Source: Verpa conica | Lineage: Eukaryota; Ascomycota; Pezizomycetes; Pezizales; Morchellaceae | Length of the DNA stretch: 64,000 bases | Assembly: GCA_033030425.1 (NCBI GenBank) | Contig: JAUFSD010000004.1 | Location: 2,108,001 to 2,172,000, forward strand | Reading direction: 5' to 3' | Shown: positions 1 to 10,830 of the stretch, one piece after another | Layout of the letters: each line of letters opens with the position of its first letter | Position numbering within the stretch: position 1 is the first letter of the stretch | The notes under the pieces: generated by a model | Database searches by the model: none | Seen by the model: the letters and a program-made list of their open reading frames with translations, nothing else | Told to the model about the DNA's origin: nothing | Translations under genes and position numbers: made by a program

Positions 1-1676
1 GACTGAGGTAATCTACCGTGTGGTTAGTGTAAACTACTGTAGATAGCGTAATACTCAAGGCCCGCCGAAATCGGTCCCGGCTAGCGAAAGAATCTTGTTA
101 GGCGGCAGCACGGCAGCCGCAGACAAAGAATCTACAAGGAGGTGCCTATAGAGAAGGACTCAGATATAGAATAGAGCGCGTGGTTGTGATGTCGCTAGGG
201 GATTCCCCCAGCGTAGCTGTGATCACATATATGGATAACGCGGGGGGACCGTTTAATAAGCAGTAAATCTCAGCATGCCTGTACGAAATAGTTGCCAAGC
301 CAATTAACCCTGACCCTGAGAGCGCTAATGAAACCTAACCCTCCGCGAATATCTCCGGGGATACTGGAGGGTATCCCTACATCTTGTACCTGCTCCTATA
401 CAAAGTTCTCATCTTCAGTTTTTAAATTTTCAAGGAGGTTGGCTGTCGCGACATGAAAGAGTAGTGTTTTTTTACTAGCATAATATATGGACCATAGAAA
501 AGTACATGATAGTGAAGGAAGAAGCAATAATTTTTAGCGGGGGCCAAGGTTTTAAATACAAGACAGCCCCAGCAATACTAGTTATGTATCAAGCCACTAG
601 GTTACTTTTTTCCATTTGTTTATTCTACTGCTGGCTACCCTTTGCCAACTTTCACCTATCGTGTTGTGGGTAGCTTTATCGTTACTTTGTTCAATCTAAC
701 AACACTCTTGTCTCTATTGTTTGTTTCCTGTGTAAGCTATATTCTATTTTCATAGCTTAATAAAGAATATAATAAAAATCTTAGTAGATTTATTAGCCAA
801 CCGGGAGAGAATAGGTGGTACTATAGTGGAGGAGGTGTAGTGGTATGTAGCTTGTAATAGCCCACAATCTATCATCACTCTTGTGGAGTTCGTAGCTATT
901 TATTTTAGGAGTGAAAACTATATAGGAGTAGGAAATGAGTATCATATTACCACCGCGTTTCTTAGAGTATACTTGACTGTTGGGTGGTTTCAAATTATGA
1001 CCCTCATAAGCCTTGACGTATAGATACAAAACATATTTCAAATGTCGACCTAATTGAGGCCTGTAGGGGAACATTCAGTGCTACTATGGCTACTGGGGGT
1101 GTGAAGAAGGAGTTGGGTAAATGTCACAACTAGATATGAGGCTAAATGAAGATATATCCCAATCAAAACACTACAAAGCTATCTAAGGCTACAGCCCCAA
1201 CGTTACGTCTAGAGACGATAGCCACCTGGACCCAGGTAAACCTCAGAAGCGGCTAGCGTAAGAATTAATGACCATCGTATTTAGATGATTCCCCCAATAA
1301 TTTACCTCTAACCCCTCTTTCAGGCCTCCAACAATGTGTGATAAGTTTCATTGGAAGTTCATCCAATCTATTACGGTACAGTACCGCACTCAAGGCAGTA
1401 CTTGTACAACCATATCACACGTCACTGCGCCATGGTTGGCTGGATATATAAATCTCACCTGTCGGACGTTATTCCGGCAGGATCGTGCATGCATTATGCA
1501 TGTATCGGTTCGACCCGCTTCAGCCAAACATGCTCAATACGTCAGGTAACATAGTTGTTATCCCACCACCCCCGCTTCGTGGTGGTATAACTACTACACC
1601 CCTTCCAGTGACTTCTCAGGGATATTCATCCTTAGGAAAATACCGGTTATACATTCACAGCACCTGAATATTTACA
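1..1676. other. Intergenic stretch, no gene seen
   Basis: AT-rich sequence with only short, low-complexity reading frames that look like noise. No tRNA, rRNA or transposon ends were recognised. A CCTAACCC telomere-like fragment lies near 336-345. Confidence 0.5.
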
Positions 1677-2918
1677 ATGGACCAACGGGCAGAAGGGGGA
1701 CGCGGCGGAAGCCACGGAAATACGAGAAAAGGCGGCCAGCGTCACGGTATATCTAACCGCCTACCAAAGAGCTCTGCGCAGAGAACACCGAACTTCGCTC
1801 CTTGGAACGATAGCAGCTCCGATGGCAGCTCCGATGAAGATAGTAGCGAGGACGATGAGGACGATGAGAACTCCGAGGGTGACGACGACGACGAATACAA
1901 CGCATATAACAATTACGAAGAAGACGAACATGCAGAAGGCACGGAAGTGCTTCCCCAGTACGGCTATGCAGAAGACAGCATCAATGTCGGCCCGGCTTCA
2001 GGTACTACATCGGCATATCACACCCCCGGAGCCCCCCATGCCATGTATACGCCAGGTCAGGTCAACTACACGCAAACCATGTACAGAGAAACAGCTCCTA
2101 CCGCGGCATCCTTGCAGTCTGGTACCAGAGAAAGCCCTGGATACAACCTTCCCCCGCGTCATCCGAGCTTCCTCCCCAGCGCCGTTCTCTATAACAACCC
2201 AACCTTAATCGATACGCCTAGACCAGCTCTTGCCACTGCTGCCGTCCAGAACCCAGCAGCCGGAAACTCGGGTAACTCTCGCCCAAATCACCGACCGCAG
2301 AATCCAGCAGCCGGAAATTCGAATAACTCTCGCCCAAAAGACCGACCACAGAATCCTTCAAACAAAAAAAAGAAGCCTTACCGAAGGCCGAAACCGAAAC
2401 GGTTTTACCCAGCTGAGTTATTTGGCCATAAGAGGCCCTCGGGAGTGATGGAAGCGTATGAAGCTGCAAAGATTGCAGGCCCAACAAAGAAAGAGAAAAA
2501 GGCAATGGGGAAGGCAAAACTGAGGAGTATGAATTGGCCCTGTCCCCTTTGTAATGGTATCTTCAACGGGGAGAGACATGTTAGAAGTCATTTAAGGTCA
2601 AAAGCACATGCAAAGTCTTCGGTATGGCTGGATAAAAAGACGTTTAAAATATGGATAAATACGGGTCTGAAACAGGGTAGGAGAAAGAAGAAGAAGAAGA
2701 AGGGCAAGAAGGCGAAGGCGAAGGCCAAAGCGGCAGAACAGGAGAAGCAAAAACAGAAGGAGAAGAAGGCAGTGCCAGTGGTGCCGACAGTGGTGAATTT
2801 GCCAGAGCCAGCTGAGGGTGTCATTGATAACCTGGTTGAAGGTTTGAATGTACTGGCGTTAGAGCTACCAGCTGTCGATGTAGGAAAACAGGAGGCAGGG
2901 ATGGTCGAGCATGTCTAG
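1677..2918 (+). CDS. C2H2 zinc-finger protein with acidic and lysine-rich regions
   Basis: A 413-aa single-exon frame. Seen: an acidic, Ser/Asp/Glu-rich block at about residues 48-85; a Pro/Asn-rich middle with a near-perfect 17-19 residue tandem repeat (QNPAAGNS...NSRP, about residues 196-232); one C2H2 finger, C289-X2-C292-X12-H305-X5-H311; and a very Lys-rich tail (about 345-375). A finger spaced like this is known from nucleic-acid-binding proteins, including the U1-type CX2CX12HX5H class. The acidic block plus basic tail suggests a nuclear or nucleolar protein, but that is inference. The start is the first ATG after a non-coding leader and gives the whole frame. Base use drifts from C-rich at the 5' end to A/G-rich at the 3' end. 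No close family was recognised. Confidence 0.75.
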   Translation: MDQRAEGGRGGSHGNTRKGGQRHGISNRLPKSSAQRTPNFAPWNDSSSDGSSDEDSSEDDEDDENSEGDDDDEYNAYNNYEEDEHAEGTEVLPQYGYAEDSINVGPASGTTSAYHTPGAPHAMYTPGQVNYTQTMYRETAPTAASLQSGTRESPGYNLPPRHPSFLPSAVLYNNPTLIDTPRPALATAAVQNPAAGNSGNSRPNHRPQNPAAGNSNNSRPKDRPQNPSNKKKKPYRRPKPKRFYPAELFGHKRPSGVMEAYEAAKIAGPTKKEKKAMGKAKLRSMNWPCPLCNGIFNGERHVRSHLRSKAHAKSSVWLDKKTFKIWINTGLKQGRRKKKKKKGKKAKAKAKAAEQEKQKQKEKKAVPVVPTVVNLPEPAEGVIDNLVEGLNVLALELPAVDVGKQEAGMVEHV

Positions 2919-3994
2919 ATGGCAGGTGCGGGTTGATTCTGAGACAGAATTTTGAGAAGGAATATCTTTTTTTGTCTAAGCGTGAGATTTTGCTATCCAG
3001 ATTCAGACTTAAGTAGTAGATCAATTTAACTGCAATTTTCTTTCTCAAATATAATTAGTGTCAGATCAAGATATCAGGAGGACCTGAATGAACAATGGCC
3101 AAAAGGTTAATAGCCCGGATTTTATCAGTCTGCAAGACATTGCACGTTGAAAAGAGGGATTGATAGAGCTAATCAATTGATTAGGGATCCTAACCAATCG
3201 ATCGTGCTCTTAATTGGTCGATTTGTAATCTTAGCCTTGGTGGGTCAAATATCACGGGAATGCCTCACGTGCTTTGCCTTGGTACTGGTCTTGGCACAAG
3301 TGCCATAAAAGAGGCCAGATACCAGGCCGCACCAAACCCTGACTACAGTGGGCAGTCGCAAAGGTTTAGGAAATAAGAAAGTAAAACAAAGAGTAGACTG
3401 GTGTATAATCAAGCTGCCAGGATGGCTGATACAGGAGAAATACAACGGAAATTTGTAAACACCTTCGCTGCAATACTTTTTAATAGCTAGGTGAATTAAA
3501 TTATTGTGTTGCTGTAGTTGCTCCCTTTGATGGGGCTCTAGAATCTCTATTGGAATGCCGGAATATTCATAGAACCTTCATTAGTATGCTAAAATATTTA
3601 TAGAGGATATTGGACGCCTTCAAATCACTGTTTAGGACATATCACCCCCTGCCAACCACCTATAATGCTCAACGATATACCCCTAATGATACACCATAAG
3701 GAATTGAGCGAATCTACGTGAAGTGAGAGTCCTATTAAGTATCCGGATATATCCACTTGAATTGCTTTATAAAAATTATATCCGAGCTTCCGAGTGATCT
3801 CTGGTGATGGACCCCCGTCTCTCACTACGCCATATACCCCCACACCAACTGCAGAGAATAAGCTCAGCCTCACCACAATGACGCCCAATATAACACAAAA
3901 TATAGGGGCAGAGCTTCAGCTGAATAAATCTGCCCTGCAGAATCACGACCAGGGGTATATTAAGGAAGCGTGACCCCTTGGAGCTTCATCAACA
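2919..3994. other. Intergenic, carries a perfect palindrome and a dispersed repeat
   Basis: No gene seen. A 16-bp perfect palindrome, CTAATCAATTGATTAG, lies at 3169-3184, followed by partly inverted CCAATCGAT/ATTGGTCGAT sequence. The 62-bp repeat at 3252-3313 is listed separately. Confidence 0.5.
3252..3313. repeat. 62-bp dispersed repeat with CACGTG core, copy 1
   Basis: About 80-85% identical and gap-free to 22993-23054. It begins TCACGGGAATGC and contains a CACGTG E-box and TCTTGGCAC. It lies about 0.7 kb upstream of the membrane-protein gene, while the other copy lies about 0.34 kb upstream of the GTPase gene. It could be a shared promoter module or an old repeat fragment. Confidence 0.6.
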
Positions 3995-5188
3995 ATGAGA
4001 GGTTCTTTCCTCACCCAAGCGGCCACTCTTTGGGTGCTCTATGTGGTCTCAACTGCTGCTCTTGAAGGTGCCGAGGATCACCCAAAAGCTATCACAAATA
4101 ATATACCCACCACCAGAACATCCTCCATAACTAGTCTAAATATCTTATGGGCTTTCCTCACATTCTCGCTCGCAATCACCACTCACCCCCTCGGTACTAC
4201 TGGTACCCTCGACCTAGAGGACTACCACACTATCCGCACAAACCCCTTCATGTGTCTCCTCGACGCTATATACCTCCTGTACGAATTCCTCCACCACTAC
4301 CGCTCCTATACCTCTCTCTCCGGAAAACGGTCTAGCCTTCAAGATGCCATTGCATCCGTAGTTGCAAACCGCCTCTCCCAAGCCGCAGGGGCAACCATGT
4401 CAGTGTTCCATGACCTCCGTGTACAACCAATCCTCTCTCTATTGTGCGTCTTCCAGTACACAAAGCTCTGTGGCTACACTGGCATCCCGCTCCCATTCAC
4501 CATTGCAACCGTGCTCTTCGCACCATGGGTCGTTCTAGAGATAGCGTTCTTCGCCACAGCTATTAAACCCCAGGGGATTCCTGATCTTGCAGAGCAGAAA
4601 GGTGCGCCACGGCTTACACGGGAAGTGTACCTATGGGTTGTGGTACTACAGGAGATCCTGACACTATTGCTTGTACTACACCCACGACCCGGGCAGTCAA
4701 ACCACGTGAGAGCACTTTGGGACTTCTACGTATGGGTTGGATATATCGGCCCGATGGAGTGGTACATAGACATCTTCACCAACGGGGTATATGATGGCAT
4801 ATCTTTAGTAGTTGGAGATCATCCGGGAGTGTTTAGGATTTTTCTTGGTGTGTTGTGCACCTTGTTCTTAGCAGTTCCTATTGCCTTGCTCGTTCTTTTA
4901 CCGGTGACGATATATACATCCTTTGCGATGGTACTAGCCCCTTTAGGGGTTGCGGTGGTGAGTGTTGCAGTGTGGAGGGTGTGCATGGCAGTGAAGGTGG
5001 AGTATCGGCATCCAGTGCGTCTAGGGAGGGCAGTGGTGAGGGCAGTGGTGGGGGTTGATATGCGGGGAGTAGAATGGGTGGTAGAGGCGGCAGCTGTGTG
5101 GTGGGTTGTGGGTGTCGTGTTGTATTCTGGGGTGGGGTACAATCCCGTGGGGACAGAGAAGGCGTGGTGGACGGAAGCATTGCCTTGA
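3995..5188 (+). CDS. Multipass membrane protein of unknown function
   Basis: 397 aa, single exon. An N-terminal hydrophobic stretch (residues 7-22) looks like a signal peptide or first membrane segment. Further hydrophobic segments lie at about 46-63, 143-158, 165-190, 210-229, 278-333 (probably two passes) and 360-380, so six to eight passes are likely. I do not recognise the family and saw no catalytic motif; fungus-specific integral membrane proteins of this size with no known domain are common. The ATG follows directly on an A-rich leader (ATCAACAATGAGAG) and is the only reasonable start. The coding strand is strongly C-rich in its first two thirds and G-rich in its last third, which also produces long shadow frames on the other strand. 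Confidence 0.75.
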   Translation: MRGSFLTQAATLWVLYVVSTAALEGAEDHPKAITNNIPTTRTSSITSLNILWAFLTFSLAITTHPLGTTGTLDLEDYHTIRTNPFMCLLDAIYLLYEFLHHYRSYTSLSGKRSSLQDAIASVVANRLSQAAGATMSVFHDLRVQPILSLLCVFQYTKLCGYTGIPLPFTIATVLFAPWVVLEIAFFATAIKPQGIPDLAEQKGAPRLTREVYLWVVVLQEILTLLLVLHPRPGQSNHVRALWDFYVWVGYIGPMEWYIDIFTNGVYDGISLVVGDHPGVFRIFLGVLCTLFLAVPIALLVLLPVTIYTSFAMVLAPLGVAVVSVAVWRVCMAVKVEYRHPVRLGRAVVRAVVGVDMRGVEWVVEAAAVWWVVGVVLYSGVGYNPVGTEKAWWTEALP

Positions 5189-6667
5189 TTGGGTAACACT
5201 CACTCTGTACTGTACGCAACACTTTGCTGTAAAATGGCGTAAGATAAACAGCTAAAAATGTTTATAGAAGCTCTGCGCGGTCAATGTAACTCATACATAT
5301 CTCGGATATAGACTTGATAATGGTCATGACTACATGTAGTCTTCCTCCTGGTCTAGTCTTCGATTCACCCCATATTACACCTTACAAGCAATTCAGAGTT
5401 AGATATATGAATCCAGAGTTGGCCTTTTCTAAAGCCCAGCAAAATTGGCTTTCCGTTCTGATATAAAACGGGGTGCGACTATATCAGCTGTATTATTGAA
5501 GGTATACCAAATCTTATTTACTCTACGGTCACACCACCATATACTACATGTAGTTATTTGAATTTCTAGTCAGTCATATCAGCAAACCAAGTAAGCCAGG
5601 AGGTATAAGTCCGCTGTTCAGGCGACGCTATTACCCTATATTACCTTATATTACAGCATCTAGTAAATAGACTTTCATTGTTTAATAGAGAAAAAAGCGC
5701 ACTACCTACGTACCTGGAAAAAGATCCCTAATCTTTGGTTCGCCTAGGCTCCCAGACATAGGTAACATTCGAGGCACGTGATCTATATCCGGTTATTTCC
5801 ATTAACTATCCTCGGGCGGATCCTTCGATGGATCCTTCCCGATATACAGGCGGACCACAAAGAAACCATTGGGACGTAATTTCCCACGCTAACTATGTGA
5901 ATACCTGAAACTGTCTCAAGCTCCTCCCTTGTTTGTAGCGTAGTTACTACCAAAATCTTTTGCACTCCAACTTATTACGGAGTCCGGTAAACTGTTTTGA
6001 TTATAGTAAAACGGAGGAAAAACTAAGGTTTTTATACGATTCTATAATCGGGTAATCGGATACATCATCTATTAATATAAAAGGTAGGGCACCAGATTGA
6101 TTGCCATCGCGCGAAATGTAAATAAGCTTTTTACTTTCTTAGATTTGTGTTTAGTTCTGAGTAAGCCGGCCGTGACACTGGGGTGAATGTTTTCTATACA
6201 CTTCTGGCGATAATAGGGAGATGTGATGTCGGGGTGGGGCAGACGATGGGCGAGCTCAAGTAGCCGTCGAAGACGAAACTTTAGCTGGGAAAACAACAGC
6301 TATGACCAATGGAAAAACGTGTGGGAGTGGGTTAGGGTTAAAACTTCACATAACAAAAGCTGAGATTCTCATCCTTTGAAAGTAGGAAAAGGCATCAAGA
6401 GCCAGATTCACCGCCTCTACAGCTAACGTCTGTATACCCTTTCATTCGGTATAAATAAATATCTGCTTTTCAAACAAAAGAACGAAATTTTTTACAAACA
6501 GATATTCAGATACATGGTACTAAATTATGACTAACCGTAACAAAGCATCTTTAATTAAAATAAGATATTTGTTCCCGACGAGCCACCCCCAGCTAACAGG
6601 AACAAAAGAAATTAACAAGACTAAAATGTCCCGTTGCCCGCTTACGAGCACTCAGTGTAAACTGCTG
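5189..6667. other. Intergenic, no gene seen
   Basis: AT-rich. Contains the palindromes GACTACATGTAGTC (5328-5341) and CTACATGTAG (5544-5553), a short ATTACC(C/T)TAT tandem near 5630-5655, and a GGGTTAGGG telomere-like motif at 6329-6337. Nothing coding could be supported. Confidence 0.5.
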
Positions 6668-7074
6668 CTACAAATCGCACTCATCAAGAACCCCATCTAT
6701 GCCATCTAAAAAAAGTATCCATTATTATTTTATTACACACGTCTCTAAAGGATCAGGCAAGAATATCTTACCTATAGATAGTATTGAATCTGCCGTCGTG
6801 TCGCAATTGCCTTGCACGCAGGAGGCTGCGCTACCTGCAGCATCCCCACAGCTGCTTTGAATACAGTCGGCTAGATTAAGGCACTGACAAAGATCCGATG
6901 CACCATAGCCGGAAGAACCAACGGCGTCACCATAGGCATCCTACATAGAGTGTAAACATAAAGATTCCCTTTAAACGATGTTCATAGCCACAAAATACAT
7001 ATAATGCAGTCTTGTACTTGAGCAGAGACAGTCATGGTAAGGCTGGTAAGAAAGAGTATAAGAGAAAGCTACAT
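6668..7074 (-). pseudogene. Broken paralog of small secreted cysteine-rich protein
   Basis: Read on the minus strand, 7074-7003 matches the signal-peptide exon of the intact gene at 8845-8771, but codon 2 is TAG (AAG in the intact copy). A conserved intron tail (...CTATGTAG) ends at 6941. Exon 2 is 6940-6772 and has several Cys; a GTAAGA...TTTTTTTAG intron leads to exon 3 at 6705-6668, which ends in TAG. All phases agree, giving about 92 codons if the early stop is ignored. The first-intron donor aligned to the paralog is AT instead of GT, although a GTACAA donor lies 15 nt upstream in phase 0. The leader and promoter DNA upstream (about 7075-7620) also resembles that of the intact paralog (8846-9090). 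I infer tandem duplication followed by loss of this copy, unless the codon-2 stop is a sequencing error. Confidence 0.6.
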
Positions 7075-7788
7075 CGTGGGCCTGATTGTTGATATTGATG
7101 GTTAAGAGAGCGGGTTGATGTCTTTCCTACGCGACTATTGTGTAGGGTGATTGAATGCTTTCTATCCTTGCTGTGATGAGAGGTGTGTTGTAAAGGAAGA
7201 TACAGAAGATGCCCGAGATATCCCCAAAAAAAGAAAGCTTGACTGAGAGGTGCCCCGACGGCGATACCCGTCATCTTGGGTAGACTAGAAGACAGCCCAC
7301 GGAGGTGTCTCGGAACGACAGATCTACAGCAACCCAGACAACATAAATACTAAGCTACTATTTACACTCTTACAATGGTTTAGAGATACAATAGCGAAGG
7401 ATCTTCAATTTGTGTAAGGCCTCGAGTAGAGTCGTGATGGTGGGTTGATTGTGTGATAGAGCTGTATGATATAGGGGTTGGCTGAACCTGAATAGTTGAC
7501 GAAAAAGGAATCTAGTTGAGAAGTAGTCTTCCCTTATTGAGACGACAAGGACCGGGATTCTGGACTCCAACAAAAGCATCATAGGGGGAGTGGGCCGAAA
7601 ACGGTACCGGATGGTTCCTCCCTGCACGAAGGTCCTCCATTTTTGTCGCCTGGTAAGCGGGCACCGTACGCGAAGATTCTGGCAGTGGCACCGGCCATAT
7701 AACCCTGGCTATAAGCCCTTGTTTATACCGGGGACTGTACAATAATGTTGCCGGTCGAACTCTTGCCTGGAGTGTGGCTGTAAGGCAC

Positions 7789-8020
7789 TACCGTATTATC
7801 TCACTTCGTTCGGACGGTTGCCAAGGGCGTGGCTTGCGGATGCTATGCTATTTCTAGGTGAAATACATACAATTCTTGCTTCTGTGCTTTGATCTCTCTC
7901 ACAAAAAGGCTCGATTTTCTCTTTCCTGCTCTGTGCTCTGGTTTGATCACTTCCTCAGGGGGTTAAGTTTGCAAGCCAGGCTACTTGGCAACCGTCCGAA
8001 CGAAGTGAGATAATACGGTA
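7789..8020. mobile_element. MITE-like TIR element with TA target duplication
   Basis: The termini form a perfect inverted repeat of about 35 bp (CCGTATTATCTCACTTCG... at 7791 and its complement ending at 8018), extending imperfectly to about 55 bp (GGCTTGC/GCAAGCC). A TA dinucleotide flanks each end. The 228-bp body has no reading frame. TA duplication is typical of Tc1/mariner-type transposases, so this is probably a non-autonomous relative. It sits between the two small secreted-peptide loci. Confidence 0.85.
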
Positions 8021-8594
8021 TACAGTTCCTAGGCGAGGCACCGTACCTACCTGCTTGGGAAGCCCAGACAGCTTAATATCCGGACCAGACAGAGCATGGC
8101 CCGCCGGTGGCTTAGGGGTGGCATAGGGCTAGCAGATCTACTGCATACTGCTTGCCCTTATGTAATATCATTACTCTTCCGTCTGTACTTTGGTCCAGTA
8201 CAATCTGTAGCCCGTCCAAGCAATGTGGAATTATACGGCACCAGTAGAAGCCCCTTTTGACCTGAGTTAGGGTCAACTCCCTCTCAATACAACGCTGAGG
8301 TTCTCACCCACTAACGACATGGAATACATAACACCAGGCACCGAACCTGCTTCCCCAGCTGACATTTGTGTACTCTTTCACTTGGTATAAATATTCACAT
8401 GCCAGAGAAGGTAGGAAACAAAATTAAACTACAAACCGAATACCATAAATAATCCTAATTAAACAGAACAGGTACCCGTTCCCTACAGACCCCCTTCAGC
8501 CGGAGAGACAAACACCAAAGAAACCAAGACTAAAAAGCCTCGTCGCCCGCGTCCGAATATCCGGTATAGACTACTCCTATAAATAAAAACACTG

Positions 8595-8845
8595 CTACAC
8601 TTTCCCGGCACCATTATTATCGCACTTGGTAAGGCATTCCTTCAACTCTGATTGTAGAGCGTCAGGGGTATTAATGCCGTTGTGGAAGTTAATATTGCAG
8701 TTATCCTACATAGAGTGTTAACATAAAGATCTCCTTTAATAGAGGTTGCTGATAGTGATAAAATACATACAACACAAACGGAAGAGCGTTGGGCGAGGAC
8801 AGCGGCAGAAAGGCCGGCAATTGCGAGTATAAGAGTAAGCTTCAT
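8595..8845 (-). CDS. Small secreted peptide with twin CX3C motifs (two exons)
   Basis: Exon 1 is 8845-8771 (25 codons) and exon 2 is 8705-8595. The intron is 8770-8706 with donor GTATGT and acceptor CTATGTAG, phase 0. The predicted 61-aa product starts with a clear signal peptide (MKLTLILAIAGLSAAVLAQ). The mature part is only about 42 residues and carries four cysteines as two CX3C pairs: C24-X3-C28 and C49-X3-C53. Twin CX3C spacing fits a two-helix hairpin joined by two disulphides. Unspliced reading gives 67 aa and loses the second pair, so the spliced form is preferred. No family recognised; effector-like or antimicrobial-like roles are only guesses. A degenerate paralog lies at 6668-7074. 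Confidence 0.65.
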
Positions 8846-9180
8846 CGTGGACCTGGGTTGCTGACTTTGCCGGTGTGAAAGATTGGATAGGAGGATTCAA
8901 CGAAGCGGTTCGTGAGATGCAGTGGCAGAAGGTCTTTTTTTGTAGGTAGAGAGTCACGACGGTGGGTTGGATGCGTGGTAGAGAGGTAGTGTGACGGAAA
9001 TGGCTGAGGTTTAATAGTCGCCAAAGAGGAGATCTGGCTGAGGGGTAGGGAAGTGGGCCGAAAGTAGTACCGGATAATTCATCCTTCCAAGCAGATGCTC
9101 CGCTGCCTAGTAGGGGACTCAGAGTTTGGCATTAGCATTCTAACTATTTCTAGGCAGAATACCGTACCTACAATCACCAG

Positions 9181-9266
9181 AGTGGTCTATGGGTTGTGAT
9201 TAGGGTGAATTTGTATCTATGCACGACGTACAAATTCAACCCCTATTACCCCCTCCGCAGACCACT
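9181..9266. repeat. Foldback, about 35-bp arms
   Basis: AGTGGTCT...GAATTTGTA (9181-9215) is matched imperfectly by the inverted TACAAATTC...AGACCACT (9229-9266), leaving a loop of about 13 nt. It could be a minimal inverted-repeat element or a remnant of one. Confidence 0.65.
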
Positions 9267-9793
9267 TCAGGCACTACTCACCACCTCTGGTCTCAGACAT
9301 ATATCTAGAGCGGGATAGGATAAGCGGATCTACTGCAAAGGGGGGGGTTCGTGCGTCCGGAGTGAAGTAGGTACCCGTCCCCCAGGTAAGAGCCAGAAGA
9401 CAGGGGTCACAACTTGTATGGGAAATACATGTATCTGTGCACGACGCCCTAGAGGTGTACCTGCATAAGCGAGCAGAGCCTCATTACACCCCACCAAACA
9501 TATGGGACTGACCCTGGCATCACGGGTTTGTTCTATATCCATAGAAATCTTCCCACGCAATATGCCCTGTTTATAGCTCTCGGAGATCTCTAGGACTTAT
9601 CGCATCTGGCATATTCGGCGGACGATACTGGAACACTAACCCTGTGTAGTACTTAAGCGTCAGGAAACATACTATGAATGATGATGTGCAGCAGTAATCT
9701 CATAGTAGAGGGACCGTTAAAACCCGATACATAGAGCAGAATAGTGTATGATTAGGAAGTAGATCGTCGGTACGGTATGGTGCCAGCATACAT

Positions 9794-9994
9794 GTACGAT
9801 AAGCGAGACCGATGATGTACTCGCAGCAGGGGTAAAGGGCTGGACATGCAAGTTTTACTGTCGCTAATTGATGGAAGCCCTCTACCTGTTCGAGGGATCA
9901 CCTCTAACTAAAACCCCTGCATTCGACAGTTGCATGTTCAAGTTCTTTATTCCTACTGCGAGTACTCTATTTGATGTCTTGACGATCGCTTACA
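9794..9994. repeat. Decayed inverted repeat of about 200 bp
   Basis: TACTCGCAGCAGGGGTAAAG (left) pairs with the inverse of CTTTATTCCTACTGCGAGTA (right). Pairing extends outward (GATAAGCGA/TCGCTTAC) and inward (ACATGCAA/TTGCATGT) at roughly 75%. Probably an old palindromic transposon remnant. Confidence 0.6.
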
Positions 9995-10830
9995 CTGACC
10001 CTGCGCCTGCCAAACAGGGCCTAGTGATATAAGCATCTATTCATAAGGAGCGGTAATATCGGAGGATGAATGGTAAGGTCTCTATTCGATAAGTCTCAAT
10101 CTGTTACACAAGTCCCAAAGTTCCCAACATGGCAAAGGTCTATTGCTTTACCCGCACCCGCAGCATGGCCTTGGTATCTCAAGTTTTGGGTATAATAGAG
10201 TTTTTGTTTGCGGCTATCCTGTTATAACTCCCGTTAAATTGGGCCTACTACGGTTAGTGTTGAGTCGGTCCCCCAAAAGAATCGGGGAACCGCACCAAGA
10301 AACCAATCCAACCCAAGACGAACACTATATACAATTAATTATATCTGTCGATATGTCATCCTTCCCCCCGGTGTAGCTATGGCCACATATTTGAATAACA
10401 CACTTAATATCAATGGGAAGATATACATGGAAAATCTTATATAAGCCATAGTAGAAACCAAATACAAATACAATGTTTATGATAATTAGGCTATATGATA
10501 TAGAGGTCGACTACTTCTATCTCCACTAGTCTCTACCTGTGAAACTTCATAAATAATTATACAGCCTGGAGTTACCCCTAAAGCCTCCTGAATCTATGTG
10601 GAATGTCAACCCCAGCTTTCTCATTACATTACCTGCTGACCAGAGGTTGACTTGGGCCGGACCAGATAACAGATTACTATGACTGAAAAAACCCAGGTTC
10701 ATCTAAAGAGGGTTTGGATGGCCCATATTTGAAATTGAATAAATATAATTCAAACCGATATAAAGCAGAAGCCTCCTATTACAAGCACTTTCCTGTCTCC
10801 CCTAAGTCTACTTCTAATTCTACTTCCCGC

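Larger units (their letters stand above)
8846..10830. other. Intergenic, foldback repeats only
   Basis: No convincing gene. 8846-9100 resembles the sequence upstream of the broken paralog (for example GTGGGCCGAAA...GTACCGGAT at about 9053 and 7590). Two foldback structures are listed separately. TGTATCT(A/G)TGCACGACG occurs at about 9213 and again at about 9428. Confidence 0.5.

Noticed and set aside
190..240. Resemblance of GTAGCTGTG..CACATAT to a stretch near 10370
   Set aside because: Only about 27 bp at moderate identity with no wider match; probably chance or too decayed to define.
4819..5222. Long minus-strand frames opposite the membrane-protein gene
   Set aside because: Low-complexity Thr/Pro/His sequence mirroring the G-rich codons of the plus-strand gene; no motif.
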